A stretch of DNA of 64,000 nucleotides from Terriglobus sp. RCC_193 (lineage in GTDB: Bacteria > Acidobacteriota > Terriglobia > Terriglobales > Acidobacteriaceae), in NCBI RefSeq assembly GCF_041355105.1, contig NZ_JBFUPK010000004.1, positions 123,296-187,295 on the forward strand. Reading direction: 5' to 3'. Below, piece after piece: positions 18,836-29,200 of the stretch (the first letter of the stretch is position 1; each line of letters begins with the position of its first letter). Both the position numbers and the translations under genes were made by a program. Below the pieces are notes generated by a model. The model searched no databases. It saw only the letters and a list, made by a program, of their open reading frames with translations, and was not told where the DNA came from.

Positions 18836-19159
18836 ATGAAAGTCTTCCTGTTCGTCTTAATGGCCACGATCTTTGAAGCGGTAGGCGATGCGGTCATCCG
18901 GATTGCCATCGCGGCGCCCCGTCCGCACACGCGGATCGGATTCTACCTGTTAGGAACGGCGCTGCTGGCGCTTTATGGCACATCGCTCAATCTGGCCCCG
19001 GTAGAGTTTGCCACCGTCACCGGGCTCTACATTGCCACCCTGTTCGTGGTCTTCCAGATTACGAATTACATTCTGCTTCACACCGCGCCCACCCTGCCGG
19101 TGGTGGTGGGGGGATCGTTGATCGTGGCCGGTGGTCTGACAGTCTTTTTGTGGAAATAG
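18836..19159 (+). CDS. small multidrug resistance (SMR)-like membrane protein
   Basis: A 107-residue protein with four hydrophobic segments, the size and topology of EmrE-type transporters. Glu14 (ATIFEAVGDAVIRIA) sits exactly where the essential proton/substrate Glu lies in EmrE. The second and fourth segments are Leu/Val rich with GGSLIVAGGLTVFL at the end, resembling the dimer-contact region. The family exports cations or guanidinium or lipid-like molecules; the substrate here is open. It is a single gene between the receptor and rpsT, with only a weak ribosome-binding site before the ATG. Confidence 0.75.
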   Translation: MKVFLFVLMATIFEAVGDAVIRIAIAAPRPHTRIGFYLLGTALLALYGTSLNLAPVEFATVTGLYIATLFVVFQITNYILLHTAPTLPVVVGGSLIVAGGLTVFLWK

Positions 19160-19171
19160 AGTAGGAACCTC

Positions 19172-19200
19172 TTGCGTAACTGGCCAAAATCGACTACCGT
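19172..19200 (+). promoter_or_regulatory. Possible sigma-70-like promoter before rpsT
   Basis: TTGCGT at 19172-19177 and TACCGT at 19195-19200 are 17 bases apart, about 130 bases before rpsT. Both hexamers match the consensus only partly. Confidence 0.3.
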
Positions 19201-19329
19201 AGAAGGGTTGGAGAAACTGCGGCAGACCCGTGCTGCGGAGGCTCCCATCTTGCAGCCGGCCTGAAAATGGTGACGGCGCTACCAGATTTCAGCCCCTGAC
19301 AAGCGGCAAACGGAAGAGAAAAGAGTTCG

Positions 19330-19605
19330 ATGGCAAATCACGTATCGTCCCTGAAGCGCTCCAAGCAGACCATTGCAAAGACCGCCGTCAATCGCTCCAA
19401 CAAGACCAAACTGCGTGGTTCGCTGCGCCAGCTGCGCGAGGCCATCCAGAAGGGTGATGCCAAGACTGCCACCGAGCAGTACCGCGCCACCGTCTCCATC
19501 CTGGACAAGAGCGTCCAGAAGGGCGTGCTGCACGACAACACCGCATCGCGTTACAAGAGCCGACTGAACGCTCGCGTGAAGGCTCTGGCCACCAAGGCCG
19601 CGTAA
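19330..19605 (+). CDS. rpsT: 30S ribosomal protein S20
   Basis: A 91-residue, Lys/Arg-rich helical protein with the S20 pattern: [20 protein letters not shown] at the start, [12 protein letters not shown] in the middle and the conserved [14 protein letters not shown] at the end. S20 binds 16S rRNA early in 30S assembly. GGAAGAG lies upstream of the ATG. The leader of about 170 bases could support autogenous control, as known for S20 in other bacteria, but no specific structure was recognised. A strong terminator follows. Confidence 0.97.
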   Translation: MANHVSSLKRSKQTIAKTAVNRSNKTKLRGSLRQLREAIQKGDAKTATEQYRATVSILDKSVQKGVLHDNTASRYKSRLNARVKALATKAA

Positions 19606-19632
19606 GCTCCCACGAAAGTTTTCATTTCTCGT

Positions 19633-19667
19633 AAAAGGCACGGATCCTATCCGTGCCTTTTGCTTTT
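19633..19667 (+). terminator. Terminator of rpsT
   Basis: AAAAGGCACGGAT at 19633-19645 pairs perfectly with ATCCGTGCCTTTT at 19649-19661, followed by GCTTTT. Confidence 0.9.
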
Positions 19668-19693
19668 ACACTCGTCCATGAGAGTGTCTCCAC

Positions 19694-21703
19694 ATGCTTC
19701 CCACTGACGCAAACAACCAGACTTTCTCCCGTCGCGATGAGAAAATCTCGCCGGGCAAACTGGCGGCTGCGCAGTATGTCATCGCGGCCATTTTGCTGGT
19801 GTTGTTCGCAGGACTGTGGAGGCTGCAGGTTCTGGGTGCGGACAACTACCGCCTGCTGGCAGAGGCCAATCGTGTCCGCAAGGTACCAATTCTGGCGCCG
19901 CGTGGCCGTCTTTTCGACCGTGAAGGCCGCCTGCTGGTCGACAACTACTCCTCCGTCACCTGTTTCCTGCTACGCGAACAATTGCGCGACGCCGACCTGC
20001 CGCTGATCGCCGAGGGGCTGCACCTGCCCATGGACCAGCTTCAGTACATCCTCCACCACTATCAGTACGCGCCGAAATACCAGCCAATTCCGCTGAAGCA
20101 GGACATTACCCCCGACGAGCAGGCGTTTATCTCCGCTCATTTCAATGAGTTACCAGAGCTGGAAACGCTGGAGGAGCAGCGCCGCCTGTACCCGCGCGAC
20201 GGCTTCGCCGCCCACCTGATCGGCTACGTGGGTGAGATCAGTGAAAACGACCTCAAGAACCCCAAGTACGACTTCTACGAACCGGGCGACGTCGTCGGCA
20301 AATTCGGCGTGGAAGAGGCGTATGACGCCATCCTGCGCGGCACCGACGGCTCGCGTGACGTCATCGTCAACAGCCACGGCCGCGAAATCGGCAGGCTGGG
20401 CGAAGAACTCGCCGTCCCCGGCAAGGACCTGCGTCTGACCATTGATCTGGATCTGCAGATGGTGGCGGAAAAGGTGATGGAGGGCAAGAACGGCGGCCTT
20501 GTCGCCATGGACCCGCACACCGGCGAAATCCTCGCCATGGTGTCGCGTCCCACCTTTGATCCCAACCAGTTCGCGGTGCGCCTCTCGCGGACGTACTGGA
20601 ACGGCATCCTCTCGGACACGAACCATCCGCTGATGAACAAGGCCATTCAGGCGCAACTCGCTCCCGGCTCCACGTTTAAGGTCATCATGACGCTCGCTGG
20701 CCTGCAGGAGAATGCAGCGCAGGATCTCCGCGTGGTTTGCAACGGCGGCGCAACGTTCTACGGCCACTTCTTCGGCTGCGATCGCCACCACGGTTCAGTG
20801 GACATCCGCAACGCGCTGCCGTACTCCTGCGACACCTACTACTACACGCTGGCCAACAAACTCGGCATCGACACGATTGCGAAATATGGGCACGAAGTCG
20901 GCATCGGGCAGAAGACGGGCATTGACCTGCCCGGCGAGGCCTCTGGCATCATGCCTTCACCGGAGTGGAAGCTGAAGGCACAGCGCGACAAGTGGTATGC
21001 GGGCGAAACCATCTCGGTCGGCATCGGCCAGGGCGCCACGCAGGCCAGCCCCGTCCAGTTGGCGCGCGCTCTCAGCGGTATCGCCTCTGGCGGAGTCTTC
21101 GTCCGGCCCCACTCGGTGATCGCAGACCAGCTCCAGCCCCAGATGCAGCAGGCGCTGGAGGAGAGCTATCCCGGCACCGGCAGGAAGCGCATCGACATCA
21201 CGCCGGAAAACTGGGAGGCCATCACGGACGCCATGGCGAACGTGACCCAAAGCAGTATCGGCACCGCTGCGGAAGCGCATCTCGAAGGCATCGACTTTGC
21301 AGGCAAGACCGGTACGGCCGACGTCATCAGCGGTCGCAAGAAGGGAACCGCGGATAAGGCCACCCTGCCCAACGCATGGTTCGTGGGCATGACGCCGCGC
21401 CGCAACCCGGACATCGTCGTAGCCGTCCTGTGGGAACACGGCTACTGGGGCAACAATTCTGCCAAGCTCGCCGCGCAGGTCGTCAACGCCTTCGTGGAAA
21501 AACAGCGCAAAAAGGCCGGAAACCTTCGTCTGGTGCAGGCAGCATTGCCGCAGTCTCCCAATCAGGACAACCAGCCAAAAGATGACAAGTCCGCGCAACC
21601 GTCCGCCAGCACGAAGCCTGTAGTCCCATCGCAGAAGGATGCAGCGAAACCTTCGCCTCAGCCGGTGGCTCTGAAGCCAAACGAGCCGAGACCCAGCGCC
21701 TGA
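19694..21703 (+). CDS. mrdA: penicillin-binding protein 2, elongasome transpeptidase
   Basis: A 669-residue class B PBP. One membrane anchor lies near residues 27-48, the dimerisation domain with APRGRLFDREGRLL follows, and the transpeptidase domain carries SxxK in LAPGSTFKVIM (catalytic Ser), the second motif in YSCDTYYYTLA (SCD in place of SxN) and KTGTAD. PBP2 crosslinks peptidoglycan along the lateral wall with RodA and the Mre proteins. The last 80 residues are a Gln/Pro/Ser/Lys-rich tail. rodA follows after a 314-base gap holding a repeat, and mreBCD is about 16 kb away on the other strand. Confidence 0.96.
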   Translation: MLPTDANNQTFSRRDEKISPGKLAAAQYVIAAILLVLFAGLWRLQVLGADNYRLLAEANRVRKVPILAPRGRLFDREGRLLVDNYSSVTCFLLREQLRDADLPLIAEGLHLPMDQLQYILHHYQYAPKYQPIPLKQDITPDEQAFISAHFNELPELETLEEQRRLYPRDGFAAHLIGYVGEISENDLKNPKYDFYEPGDVVGKFGVEEAYDAILRGTDGSRDVIVNSHGREIGRLGEELAVPGKDLRLTIDLDLQMVAEKVMEGKNGGLVAMDPHTGEILAMVSRPTFDPNQFAVRLSRTYWNGILSDTNHPLMNKAIQAQLAPGSTFKVIMTLAGLQENAAQDLRVVCNGGATFYGHFFGCDRHHGSVDIRNALPYSCDTYYYTLANKLGIDTIAKYGHEVGIGQKTGIDLPGEASGIMPSPEWKLKAQRDKWYAGETISVGIGQGATQASPVQLARALSGIASGGVFVRPHSVIADQLQPQMQQALEESYPGTGRKRIDITPENWEAITDAMANVTQSSIGTAAEAHLEGIDFAGKTGTADVISGRKKGTADKATLPNAWFVGMTPRRNPDIVVAVLWEHGYWGNNSAKLAAQVVNAFVEKQRKKAGNLRLVQAALPQSPNQDNQPKDDKSAQPSASTKPVVPSQKDAAKPSPQPVALKPNEPRPSA

Positions 21704-21754
21704 TCTCGCAACAACCAGGAATGAAACCGCCAGCGAAGCTCATACGGCCAAAGG

Positions 21755-21933
21755 CCGTCATCCTGAGCGGAGCCGAAGGACCTGCTTTCTTTTCCTTCCT
21801 CTGGAATGCTTCCGGAAAGTCCATATCTGCCACTGTGCCGATAGCACGTCTTGCTGAAACATTGCAGATGAGGGAGAAGAAAGCAGGTCCTTCGACTGCA
21901 CTACGCTATGCTTCGTTTCGCTCAGGATGACGG
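21755..21933. repeat. Composite inverted repeat between mrdA and rodA
   Basis: Outer arms CCGTCATCCTGAGCG (21755-21769) and CGCTCAGGATGACGG (21919-21933) match perfectly; inner arms GAAGGACCTGCTTTCTT (21775-21791) and its complement (21877-21893) also match. The unit resembles the dispersed palindromes at 31528-31705. The rest of the 21704-22017 gap holds only the rodA leader. Confidence 0.85.
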
Positions 21934-22017
21934 ATGCTTAATGCTGAATTTCTGCGCAAAGCTGCGTCTCTTCGCGCTGCACTTATACTGAACACAGCCT
22001 ACTGAACGCAGCCGCAG

Positions 22018-23121
22018 ATGACCCGTTTTTCCGCCTATCGTGACTTTGACTGGACGCTCTTTGGCTTCGTGATGCTGATGAGCCTCATCAGTGTCTTCGA
22101 GATTTACTCCGCCACCATGCATACCAAGTTCCACGGCTTCCATACCAAGCAGATGATCTTTCTTGCGGTGGCCGTGCCATTGATGTTCATCGTTTCGCTC
22201 ATCGACTACCACCGCCTGCTGGAGATTGCGCACTGGGCCTACGGCATCAGCATTGTGTCGTTGCTTGCGGTGCTTGCGGTGGGCAAAAAAGTCCTTGGCG
22301 CCAGGCGATGGATCGGGCTTCCCGGCGGCATCCACTTTCAGCCGTCCGAGTGGGTGAAACTCGTGCTCATTGTGGCGGCGGCGCGTTATTTCTGGGGCTT
22401 GTCCGGCAAGGAAGAGCTTGACTGGAAAGACATCGGCAAAGCCTTCGCGCTCATCGGCGTCCCCATGCTGCTGGTGCTCAAACAGCCCGATCTCGGCACC
22501 ACCATGACATATTCGCCCATCCTCGTCGCGGGGCTGTTCTTCGGCGGCATCTCGTGGAAGAAGGCTTCCATCCTCATCGTCATCTTCGTCGTGATGGTGG
22601 CCGGTATATGGACCAGCGGCAAGGTGCTCAAGCCCTACCAGAAGGCGCGTCTGACCAGCTTCCAGCACCCTGAGAACGACCCCAAGGGCAGCGGCTACCA
22701 GGTGCGTCAATCCCTGATCGCCGTAGGGTCCGGCGGCATCTGGGGCAAGGGCGCAACGAAGGGAACGCAGACGCAGGGTGATTTCCTTCCCATCCCATAC
22801 ACTGACTTCATCTTCGCGGCGCTCTGCGAAGAACATGGTTTTGTCGGCGCGGCGCTGGTGCTGATCCTTTACTTCCTCATCCTCATCCGCCTCGTGCAAA
22901 ACGCGCAGACAGCGAAAGACCCGCCCGGAACGCTGCTGGTCATGGGCGTCGCGGCCGTGATGATCTTCCAGATCGCCATCAACATTGGCATGGTGCTGGG
23001 CATGATGCCCGTCACCGGCATTCCGCTGCCGCTGCTCAGTTACGGTGGGTCCAGCATCATCTTCACGTTCCTCGCACTGGGTATCGTGATGAATGTGCGC
23101 ATGACCCGCTTCGTGAACTAG
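22018..23121 (+). CDS. rodA: SEDS glycosyltransferase RodA
   Basis: A 367-residue protein with about ten membrane segments, the SEDS fold. VKLVLIVAAARYFW, KQPDLGTTMTY, and GDFLPIPYTDFIFAALCEEHGF match conserved RodA segments, the latter two being the family signatures around the catalytic Asp region, and the end has GIPLPLLSYGGSS. RodA polymerises glycan strands for the elongasome together with PBP2. Its gene follows mrdA but is separated from it by a palindromic repeat, so the two may not be cotranscribed at equal level. Confidence 0.96.
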   Translation: MTRFSAYRDFDWTLFGFVMLMSLISVFEIYSATMHTKFHGFHTKQMIFLAVAVPLMFIVSLIDYHRLLEIAHWAYGISIVSLLAVLAVGKKVLGARRWIGLPGGIHFQPSEWVKLVLIVAAARYFWGLSGKEELDWKDIGKAFALIGVPMLLVLKQPDLGTTMTYSPILVAGLFFGGISWKKASILIVIFVVMVAGIWTSGKVLKPYQKARLTSFQHPENDPKGSGYQVRQSLIAVGSGGIWGKGATKGTQTQGDFLPIPYTDFIFAALCEEHGFVGAALVLILYFLILIRLVQNAQTAKDPPGTLLVMGVAAVMIFQIAINIGMVLGMMPVTGIPLPLLSYGGSSIIFTFLALGIVMNVRMTRFVN

Positions 23122-23139
23122 GGTGTATCCACGTATAGC

Positions 23140-23173
23140 TTGAAGGGGCCCGGCTGAAGCCAGCCCCCTTCAA
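23140..23173. terminator. Hairpin between convergent rodA and HAD genes
   Basis: TTGAAGGGG at 23140-23148 pairs with CCCCTTCAA at 23165-23173. No clear T-run follows, so this may be a weak, two-way terminator. Confidence 0.5.
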
Positions 23174-23259
23174 AGCGATACGGATGGTTCAGGAAGTTTT
23201 GTGGGCTATATGCGGCTAAGTATCTGGCGCACACTGCCTGCTGTGCGGAGTGGCAGCTC

Positions 23260-23880
23260 TTACACCGCTGGCGAGTCGGCTCCCGGCAATACCACCGGCA
23301 CACGTACCCACTGCATCCCTGCGGCCTTCGCAGCAACAATGCCTGCATCGGCATCTTCAAACACAAGGCAGTCTTCCGGCGCGATACGCAGAAGCTCCGC
23401 GGCTTTCAAAAACGGCTCAGGATCAGGCTTGCCTTTGCTGTAATCCTCTGCACCCACCAGCGCTTCAAAGCGGTCCAGAATCTGCAGCGCAGAAAGCGTC
23501 TTGAAGATGTTTTCACGCGGCGATCCTGACACCACGGCCAGCGGAATCTTCCCGTACTGCGCGGTAATGTGCGCCAGGACGGAGGCGATGGGCCTGATGT
23601 TGCTTACGCCCAGCAGGTACTGCGCTTCCTTGTCTGCTACCACGGCTTCGGGGTCCATCGTGTAGCCAAAACGTTCGTTCAGCAGTTTCACCACACTTAC
23701 CGGCGGAACACCCGCCCACTCGTAAAACAGGTTCTCCGGAAACGTGCCGCCATGCGCGCGAATTGTATCGGTCCACGCAATGAAATGTGCGGGCATGGAG
23801 TCCGCGATGGTTCCATCCAGATCAAACAGGTATGCCTTGAAATTGCCCGCGGGCAGGGCCAGTGAATCGCCGGTTAACAT
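23260..23880 (-). CDS. HAD family hydrolase, beta-phosphoglucomutase-like
   Basis: A 206-residue HAD hydrolase of subfamily I. Motif I is YLFDLDGTIADSM (nucleophile Asp and acid/base Asp), motif II VVSGSPREN, motif III Lys in SKGKPDPEPFL, and motif IV LVFEDADAGIVAAKAAGM. It probably removes phosphate from a small sugar phosphate or related metabolite. GGAGGAACC lies just before the ATG at 23880; the ATG 7 codons upstream (23901) has no comparable site. It is divergent from rpe, a pentose phosphate enzyme, with about 46 bases between the starts. Confidence 0.88.
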   Translation of the reverse strand: MLTGDSLALPAGNFKAYLFDLDGTIADSMPAHFIAWTDTIRAHGGTFPENLFYEWAGVPPVSVVKLLNERFGYTMDPEAVVADKEAQYLLGVSNIRPIASVLAHITAQYGKIPLAVVSGSPRENIFKTLSALQILDRFEALVGAEDYSKGKPDPEPFLKAAELLRIAPEDCLVFEDADAGIVAAKAAGMQWVRVPVVLPGADSPAV

Positions 23881-23926
23881 GGTTCCTCCTTCTTCCACCA
23901 TACCGGCTTGATAAACTCAGCTTTAG

Positions 23927-24613
23927 ATGATCGACCTTGCGTTTTCTATTCTTGCGGCTGACTTCGCCAACCTTGCGGAGGAGATTGCCACGGCCGAACG
24001 TGGCGGTGGCACCGTTTGCCATGTGGATGTGATGGATGGCCACTTCGTGCCCAACATCACCTTCGGACCGCCCGTTGTGGCCGCCGTGCGCCGCTGCACC
24101 AGTCTGCCGCTCGACGTGCACCTCATGATTGAAGATCCGGACCGCTACATTCCGGATTTCGCCCAGGCGGGTGCGGACTGGGTCATTGTGCATCAGGAAG
24201 TCTGTCGGCATCTGCATCGCACGCTCTCGCAGATCCGCGAACACGGCATGCAGCCTGCGGTCGTCATCAATCCAGCCACGCCTGTCGAGACGCTCATTGA
24301 AGTGCTGCCCATCGTGCATCACGTGCTGGTCATGACCGTGAACCCGGGCTTCGGCGGCCAGAGCTTCATCCCGCGCTGCGTGGAGAAGGTGCGGCATCTT
24401 GCGTCGTTGCGTGAGGAGATGAACCTGAACTTCCGCATTGAGGTTGACGGAGGCATTGCCACAGATACCGTCGGCGAGGTCGTTCGCGCCGGTGCAGACT
24501 TGCTGGTGGCGGGTTCCGCCATCTTCGCGGGCCCGGGAAATCAGGCACAGACGACGAAGAACGCTGAGGAATTCCTCCGTGTCGCCAGATCTGCGGGAGA
24601 CCGCACGGTGTAA
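23927..24613 (+). CDS. rpe: ribulose-phosphate 3-epimerase
   Basis: A 228-residue TIM-barrel protein with the family segments LAFSILAADFANLAEEI at the start, HVDVMDGHFVPNITFGPPVV (metal-binding His and catalytic Asp) near 30-45, DVHLMIEDPDRYI near 65, MTVNPGFGGQSFIP near 140, and EVDGGIATDTV near 175 (second catalytic Asp). It interconverts ribulose-5-phosphate and xylulose-5-phosphate in the pentose phosphate pathway. The next gene is 104 bases further on and has its own leader, so rpe may be monocistronic. Confidence 0.97.
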   Translation: MIDLAFSILAADFANLAEEIATAERGGGTVCHVDVMDGHFVPNITFGPPVVAAVRRCTSLPLDVHLMIEDPDRYIPDFAQAGADWVIVHQEVCRHLHRTLSQIREHGMQPAVVINPATPVETLIEVLPIVHHVLVMTVNPGFGGQSFIPRCVEKVRHLASLREEMNLNFRIEVDGGIATDTVGEVVRAGADLLVAGSAIFAGPGNQAQTTKNAEEFLRVARSAGDRTV

Positions 24614-24717
24614 CGGTTAGTTAGGAAACCTTTCTACTTGCACGGTGTGTTGTGAGTCCTTAGGATGAGAGCCAAACTCATCCAACCTCACACGCACCAG
24701 AAGAAGGGGATCCCTCC

Positions 24718-25911
24718 ATGCTGAAGAAGCTCGTTTGTTCCTTTGTAGTGTGTTTGTCCGCGTCTTTCGCCTGCGCTCAGTCAACCCCGACCGCGGGCGT
24801 TCCGGACCCTATCGCTACCATGGTGGGGCGGCTCGATCTTGACCGATACAAGGCCACCATCAAGGGGCTGACGCAGTTTGGCGATCGCAGGCAGGGAACT
24901 GAGCGCAATCGCAAGGCTGTGGATTGGATTGAGGCGCAGCTCAAGAGTTATGGCTGTACCAACACCGAGCGTATCCGTTACGAGTATCAGCCCCCTGCAA
25001 CGCCGCCGGTGCGGCCTCGCAGCACTGATCGTTCTGCGGGTCCCGGTGGTTCGCGTCGCCGTGGCAACATCTTCCCTGACACAGTGAACAGCGATCCTAT
25101 GAAGCAGCCCGATGAAAAGATTCGTGCGCTTGATACTGAACCTTCCAAACCCGGTGAGCGCGAAGAGGTGTACTGCACCAAGATTGGCACAAAGCATCCA
25201 GACCAGATGTATATTCTGGGCGCGCACATGGATGGCATTGGTTGGGGCGAGGCCGCCAACGACGATGGCTCCGGCACTGCGTTGGTCATGGAATTGGCGC
25301 GCATTTTCAGCAGTCCCGATGTGACGACGGATATCTCCATCCGCTTCGCGCTTTGGAATAACGAGGAGACGGGACTTAACGGCGCGAGCGCTTACGTCAC
25401 GCAACGCAAGGACTTGCAGGGTATTGAGTCACCGGCGGGTTCTGGTAAATATCCGGAACCGAAATGGCTGGGCATGATCCAGCACGACATGATGATGTTT
25501 GACCACGGGATGCCGCACAAAGACGGCACCATGAGCAAAGAGCAGCGCCCGGAAGCAGACGTGAACATTGAGTATCAGGTCACCTCAAAGTACGCGGATC
25601 AAGCCATGTTTTTGGCACGCACCTTCCAGCTTGCAGATGACAAATACGCTGCGAATTATCCCGCCAACGTGGGCCCGCACATGACCAATACGGACTCGAC
25701 GCCATTCATGGACCTTACGCCATCGCTCAGCCTGCGCGAGGTGGAACGCGGCGCGCAGATGGGCAGCGGATGGGACCCGCAGCATCACCAGCCCACTGAC
25801 GTGTACTCGTTCTATACGGATGACGATTTCCGTCTGGGTTTGAATGCGGCGCAGACGACGCTTGGCGCCATCGCACAGTTGACCGGAGCCGCCCTAACCC
25901 CTGGTAAATAG
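24718..25911 (+). CDS. secreted M28 family metallopeptidase
   Basis: A 397-residue protein with a signal peptide (cleavage near SFACAQ, residue 21) and an M28 zinc aminopeptidase domain. The metal ligands are visible in ILGAHMDGIGWG (His, Asp), AANDDGSGTALVME (bridging Asp), WNNEETGLNGA (catalytic Glu and ligand Glu), IQHDMMMFD, and the late His in PQHHQPTD. It should release N-terminal amino acids from peptides outside the inner membrane. An Arg/Pro/Gly-rich insertion lies near residues 95-120. A plausible partner is the peptide-import machinery, but the next gene has its own leader. Confidence 0.9.
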   Translation: MLKKLVCSFVVCLSASFACAQSTPTAGVPDPIATMVGRLDLDRYKATIKGLTQFGDRRQGTERNRKAVDWIEAQLKSYGCTNTERIRYEYQPPATPPVRPRSTDRSAGPGGSRRRGNIFPDTVNSDPMKQPDEKIRALDTEPSKPGEREEVYCTKIGTKHPDQMYILGAHMDGIGWGEAANDDGSGTALVMELARIFSSPDVTTDISIRFALWNNEETGLNGASAYVTQRKDLQGIESPAGSGKYPEPKWLGMIQHDMMMFDHGMPHKDGTMSKEQRPEADVNIEYQVTSKYADQAMFLARTFQLADDKYAANYPANVGPHMTNTDSTPFMDLTPSLSLREVERGAQMGSGWDPQHHQPTDVYSFYTDDDFRLGLNAAQTTLGAIAQLTGAALTPGK

Positions 25912-26211
25912 CGCAAACTCTGCGGAGCCTTCCGGCTCCTGGATGGCTCCACAGAGACCGCGACAAAGCAATGGCGTTTCCTTTCCTTGGAAGTGGGCTT
26001 GCGCGCAGAGCAAAATTTGTTACACTCCCGATAATTCGTTAATAAAACTAATTAGTTGGCCATTGAAGAGTCTCCTGTCTTCAATGGCTGCACCCCTGTA
26101 TCTCCACGTGAGATCACACGCGCGCTCTCCCAGCGTGAAGTGTATGTTTTGCTGCACCGCACGATGTTCTGTTGCTGACCGTTGTACACACCGTGTTACC
26201 GGAGCTGAGGC
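25912..26211. other. Gene-free leader before the second receptor
   Basis: A small GGAGCC/GGCTCC hairpin at 25924-25939 lacks a T-run. TTGTTA at 26017-26022 and TAATAA at 26040-26045 are 17 bases apart and are the best promoter candidate. No gene is seen. Confidence 0.4.
26017..26045 (+). promoter_or_regulatory. Possible promoter of the second receptor gene
   Basis: TTGTTA and TAATAA with a 17-base spacer in an AT-rich patch, about 165 bases before the ATG. Partial consensus match only. Confidence 0.35.
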
Positions 26212-29200
26212 ATGACTCGTTTTTCCCGTTCGTTGTATGTTTCCATTGCAGTCGCAGCAACCAGTGTTGCGCACGCACAGACCACGGCCACGCTTTCCGG
26301 AGTTGTGAAAGATCCGCAGGGAGCATTGATCCCCAACGCCACTGTGACGGTTCATTCAAGTGCCACCGGAGCAGAGCGCTCCGTAGTGAGTGGGAACAGC
26401 GGCGAGTATGTTCTGCCCTCGCTGCAGCCGGGGGAATACACCGTCACCGTGGCGGCTTCTGGCTTCGCCACTTTCAAGGTGGAGAAATTTGTTCTGCAGG
26501 TGGATCAGAAGGCAGACCTGCCCATCCAGCTTTCTGTCGGCGCAGAGGGCGTTACGGTGCAGGTGGAAGGCGGCGCTCCTGTAATCGATGCCGGGACCAT
26601 GACGGTCGGCCAGGTCATCGATAAGACGACCGTGCAGGAGATTCCGTTGAATGGCCGTCACTTTCTTGATCTTACGGTGCTCACTCCGGGCGGTGTAACG
26701 GCTCCGGCAAGCGGCAATCTCACGGCGCCTAGCCGCGGTGTGGGGGCTTTCTCGTTTCTTACGGCGGGTAATCGCGATGACAGTGTGAACTTTCAGATCA
26801 ATGGCATCAACCTGAACGACATCAGCAATGCTCAGATCGTCTTCCAGCCATCCATTAACACCACTTCCGAGGTGAAGATCAATAACTCCACGCCATCGGC
26901 GGAGTATGGCCGCAACTCCGGATCGGTGACGAATGTATCCACGCGTTCCGGTAACAATGAGTTTCACGGCGAGGTCTTCGAGTACGTTCGTAACAATTCG
27001 TTCGACGCGCGTAATTTTTTTAACCCGAAGGGACAGGCGCAGGTCCCTTTGAAGCGTCACAACTTCGGTGCCTCTGTCGGCGGCCCCATCTGGCGCAATA
27101 AGACCTTCTTTTTTGCCAGCTACGAGGCCCTTCGTCAACATCAGGGTCTGTCTGTGAACACCATTGTTCTCACCGATGCGCAGCGAGCAGGTGTCACGGA
27201 TCCCATTTCGCTGCAACTGATGCAGTTCATCCCGGAGTCACCCGGTGGTGTCTACACCGGATTCATCAACGGTCCGGTCAACATTGACCAGGGCACAATG
27301 GATATCCTGCACAACTTCAGCCAGAACGACACACTGCATGGCTTCTATGCCTTTCAGGAAGACATCCGTACGGAGCCGACGACGCAGGGCAACACGCTGC
27401 CCGGTTTCGGCGATCATCGCCCCGGTTATCGCCAGATTGCCACGATTAACGAAACGCACGTCTTCAGCCCATCGCTGATCAACGAGTTCCGGCTGGGTGC
27501 AAATCGTGTGAATGTTTCCTTCATCAGTAACTTCACCCAGGGTGCGTCCAGCTTTGGCATGAACAATTTTCCGGCGGGTGTAACGCCTGCGGCAGGCATT
27601 CCACAAACCACCATCTCTACCACCGGCATTAACATTGGTGGCCCCAGCGGATTTCCCTCTGGCCGTATCGACACGCTGGGCGCATTATCGGATGCCCTGA
27701 CGTACATACACGGCAAGCACTCCGTGAAATTCGGTGGAGAATATCGCCGTTATCTGAACGCCAACTTCTCGCTGGATGCGGGCACGCTCAGCTTCGGTCC
27801 CTCGGCGGCGCTGACCACCACGGGTGGGGCCGTCGTCACCCCGGCGCGGACGGCTATTCAGAATTTTCAGTTGGGTCGCGCCACCGGTTTCAGCATCACT
27901 CCACAGTCCAACACCAGTCGTGTCTTCGGTAATGCTCTGGGCACATTTGTGCAGGACACATGGAAGGTGACTCCGAACCTGACGATTGAGGCCGGTTTCC
28001 GTTTCGAATGGTTTGGCACTCCGACGCTGGGCGCAGGCAAGGCGACCATCTTCAATCCGGCGGATCAGACCCTGAACTCTGTAGGCTCTCCGGGTTACAA
28101 AGACCTTTATAGCCAGAACTACAACTACATGCCGCGCCTCGGCTTCACTTACGATCCTTTCGGCAAGGGCAACACGGTTTTGCGTGGAGGTTATTCCATC
28201 GCCGCTGACCAGCCGCTCTCAGGCCTGGTGACCACGCTGAGTGCTAATCCGCCATACACGAACCGCGTCAGCTATACCGCTTCGGCTTCCGGAACCTTCA
28301 CGCAGGGCAGCAGCACGTATCTGCCAAGCATTCCGCTCAACGCGCTTTATGCCTCTGCCGCGGCAACGGCCATCTCCGTGGGCGCGGTACAGAATAACTA
28401 CAAGAACGGCACCATCCAGAGCTACAACCTGAATCTGCAACAGTCGTTGCCGATGAATATGGCGCTTTCCATTGGCTACTACGGTTCGGTGGGGCGCCAC
28501 CTGCGACAGAGCCTGAATGTCAATCAGATCAACCCGACCACCACTGTGCGAAACTTTACAAAAATCTCAGCCAGCAGCCCGATCAGTCCAAATGCATCCC
28601 TGAACGCCAATGTCACTCAGGCGTCCAGCATCGGTCAGTCCAACTACAACGCGATGTGGTTGAACATCCGCAAAAATATGGGACGTGGTTTCCAGGTGAA
28701 TGCCACATATCAGCTTTCCAAGTCACTGGATCTGGGGTCCGGCACAGGAACGCAATTCACAGACAGCACTCGTCCTTACCTGAACTATGGCCCGTCGGAC
28801 TTTGATACGCGCCACCGCATCTCTGGAAACGCGGTCTATCAGTTGCCATTCAAGGGCAATCGACTGGTGGAGGGCTATCAAATTTCCGGCATCCTGCAGT
28901 GGCAGACGGGGAATCCGCTGAATATCATCACCACTTCGACGTATACCGGCACCACTGGCGTGCAGCATCCCACGTTGTTGCAACCTGTGCAATATCGCAA
29001 GGACTACGTTTATTCCGGCACATCGCCTACAGTTCGCTGGTTTGCCTCTGGTGGCGCGGACAACAATCCCGGCGGCACGGTCTGCACCGCTGTAACCTCG
29101 GGCTGCACCTTTTACGCGCCAACTTCCGGATTCGGCACCATGGGTAGGAACGCTCTCGTGGGACCCGGTTTCGCTAACTTTGACCTGTCACTGGCAAAGA

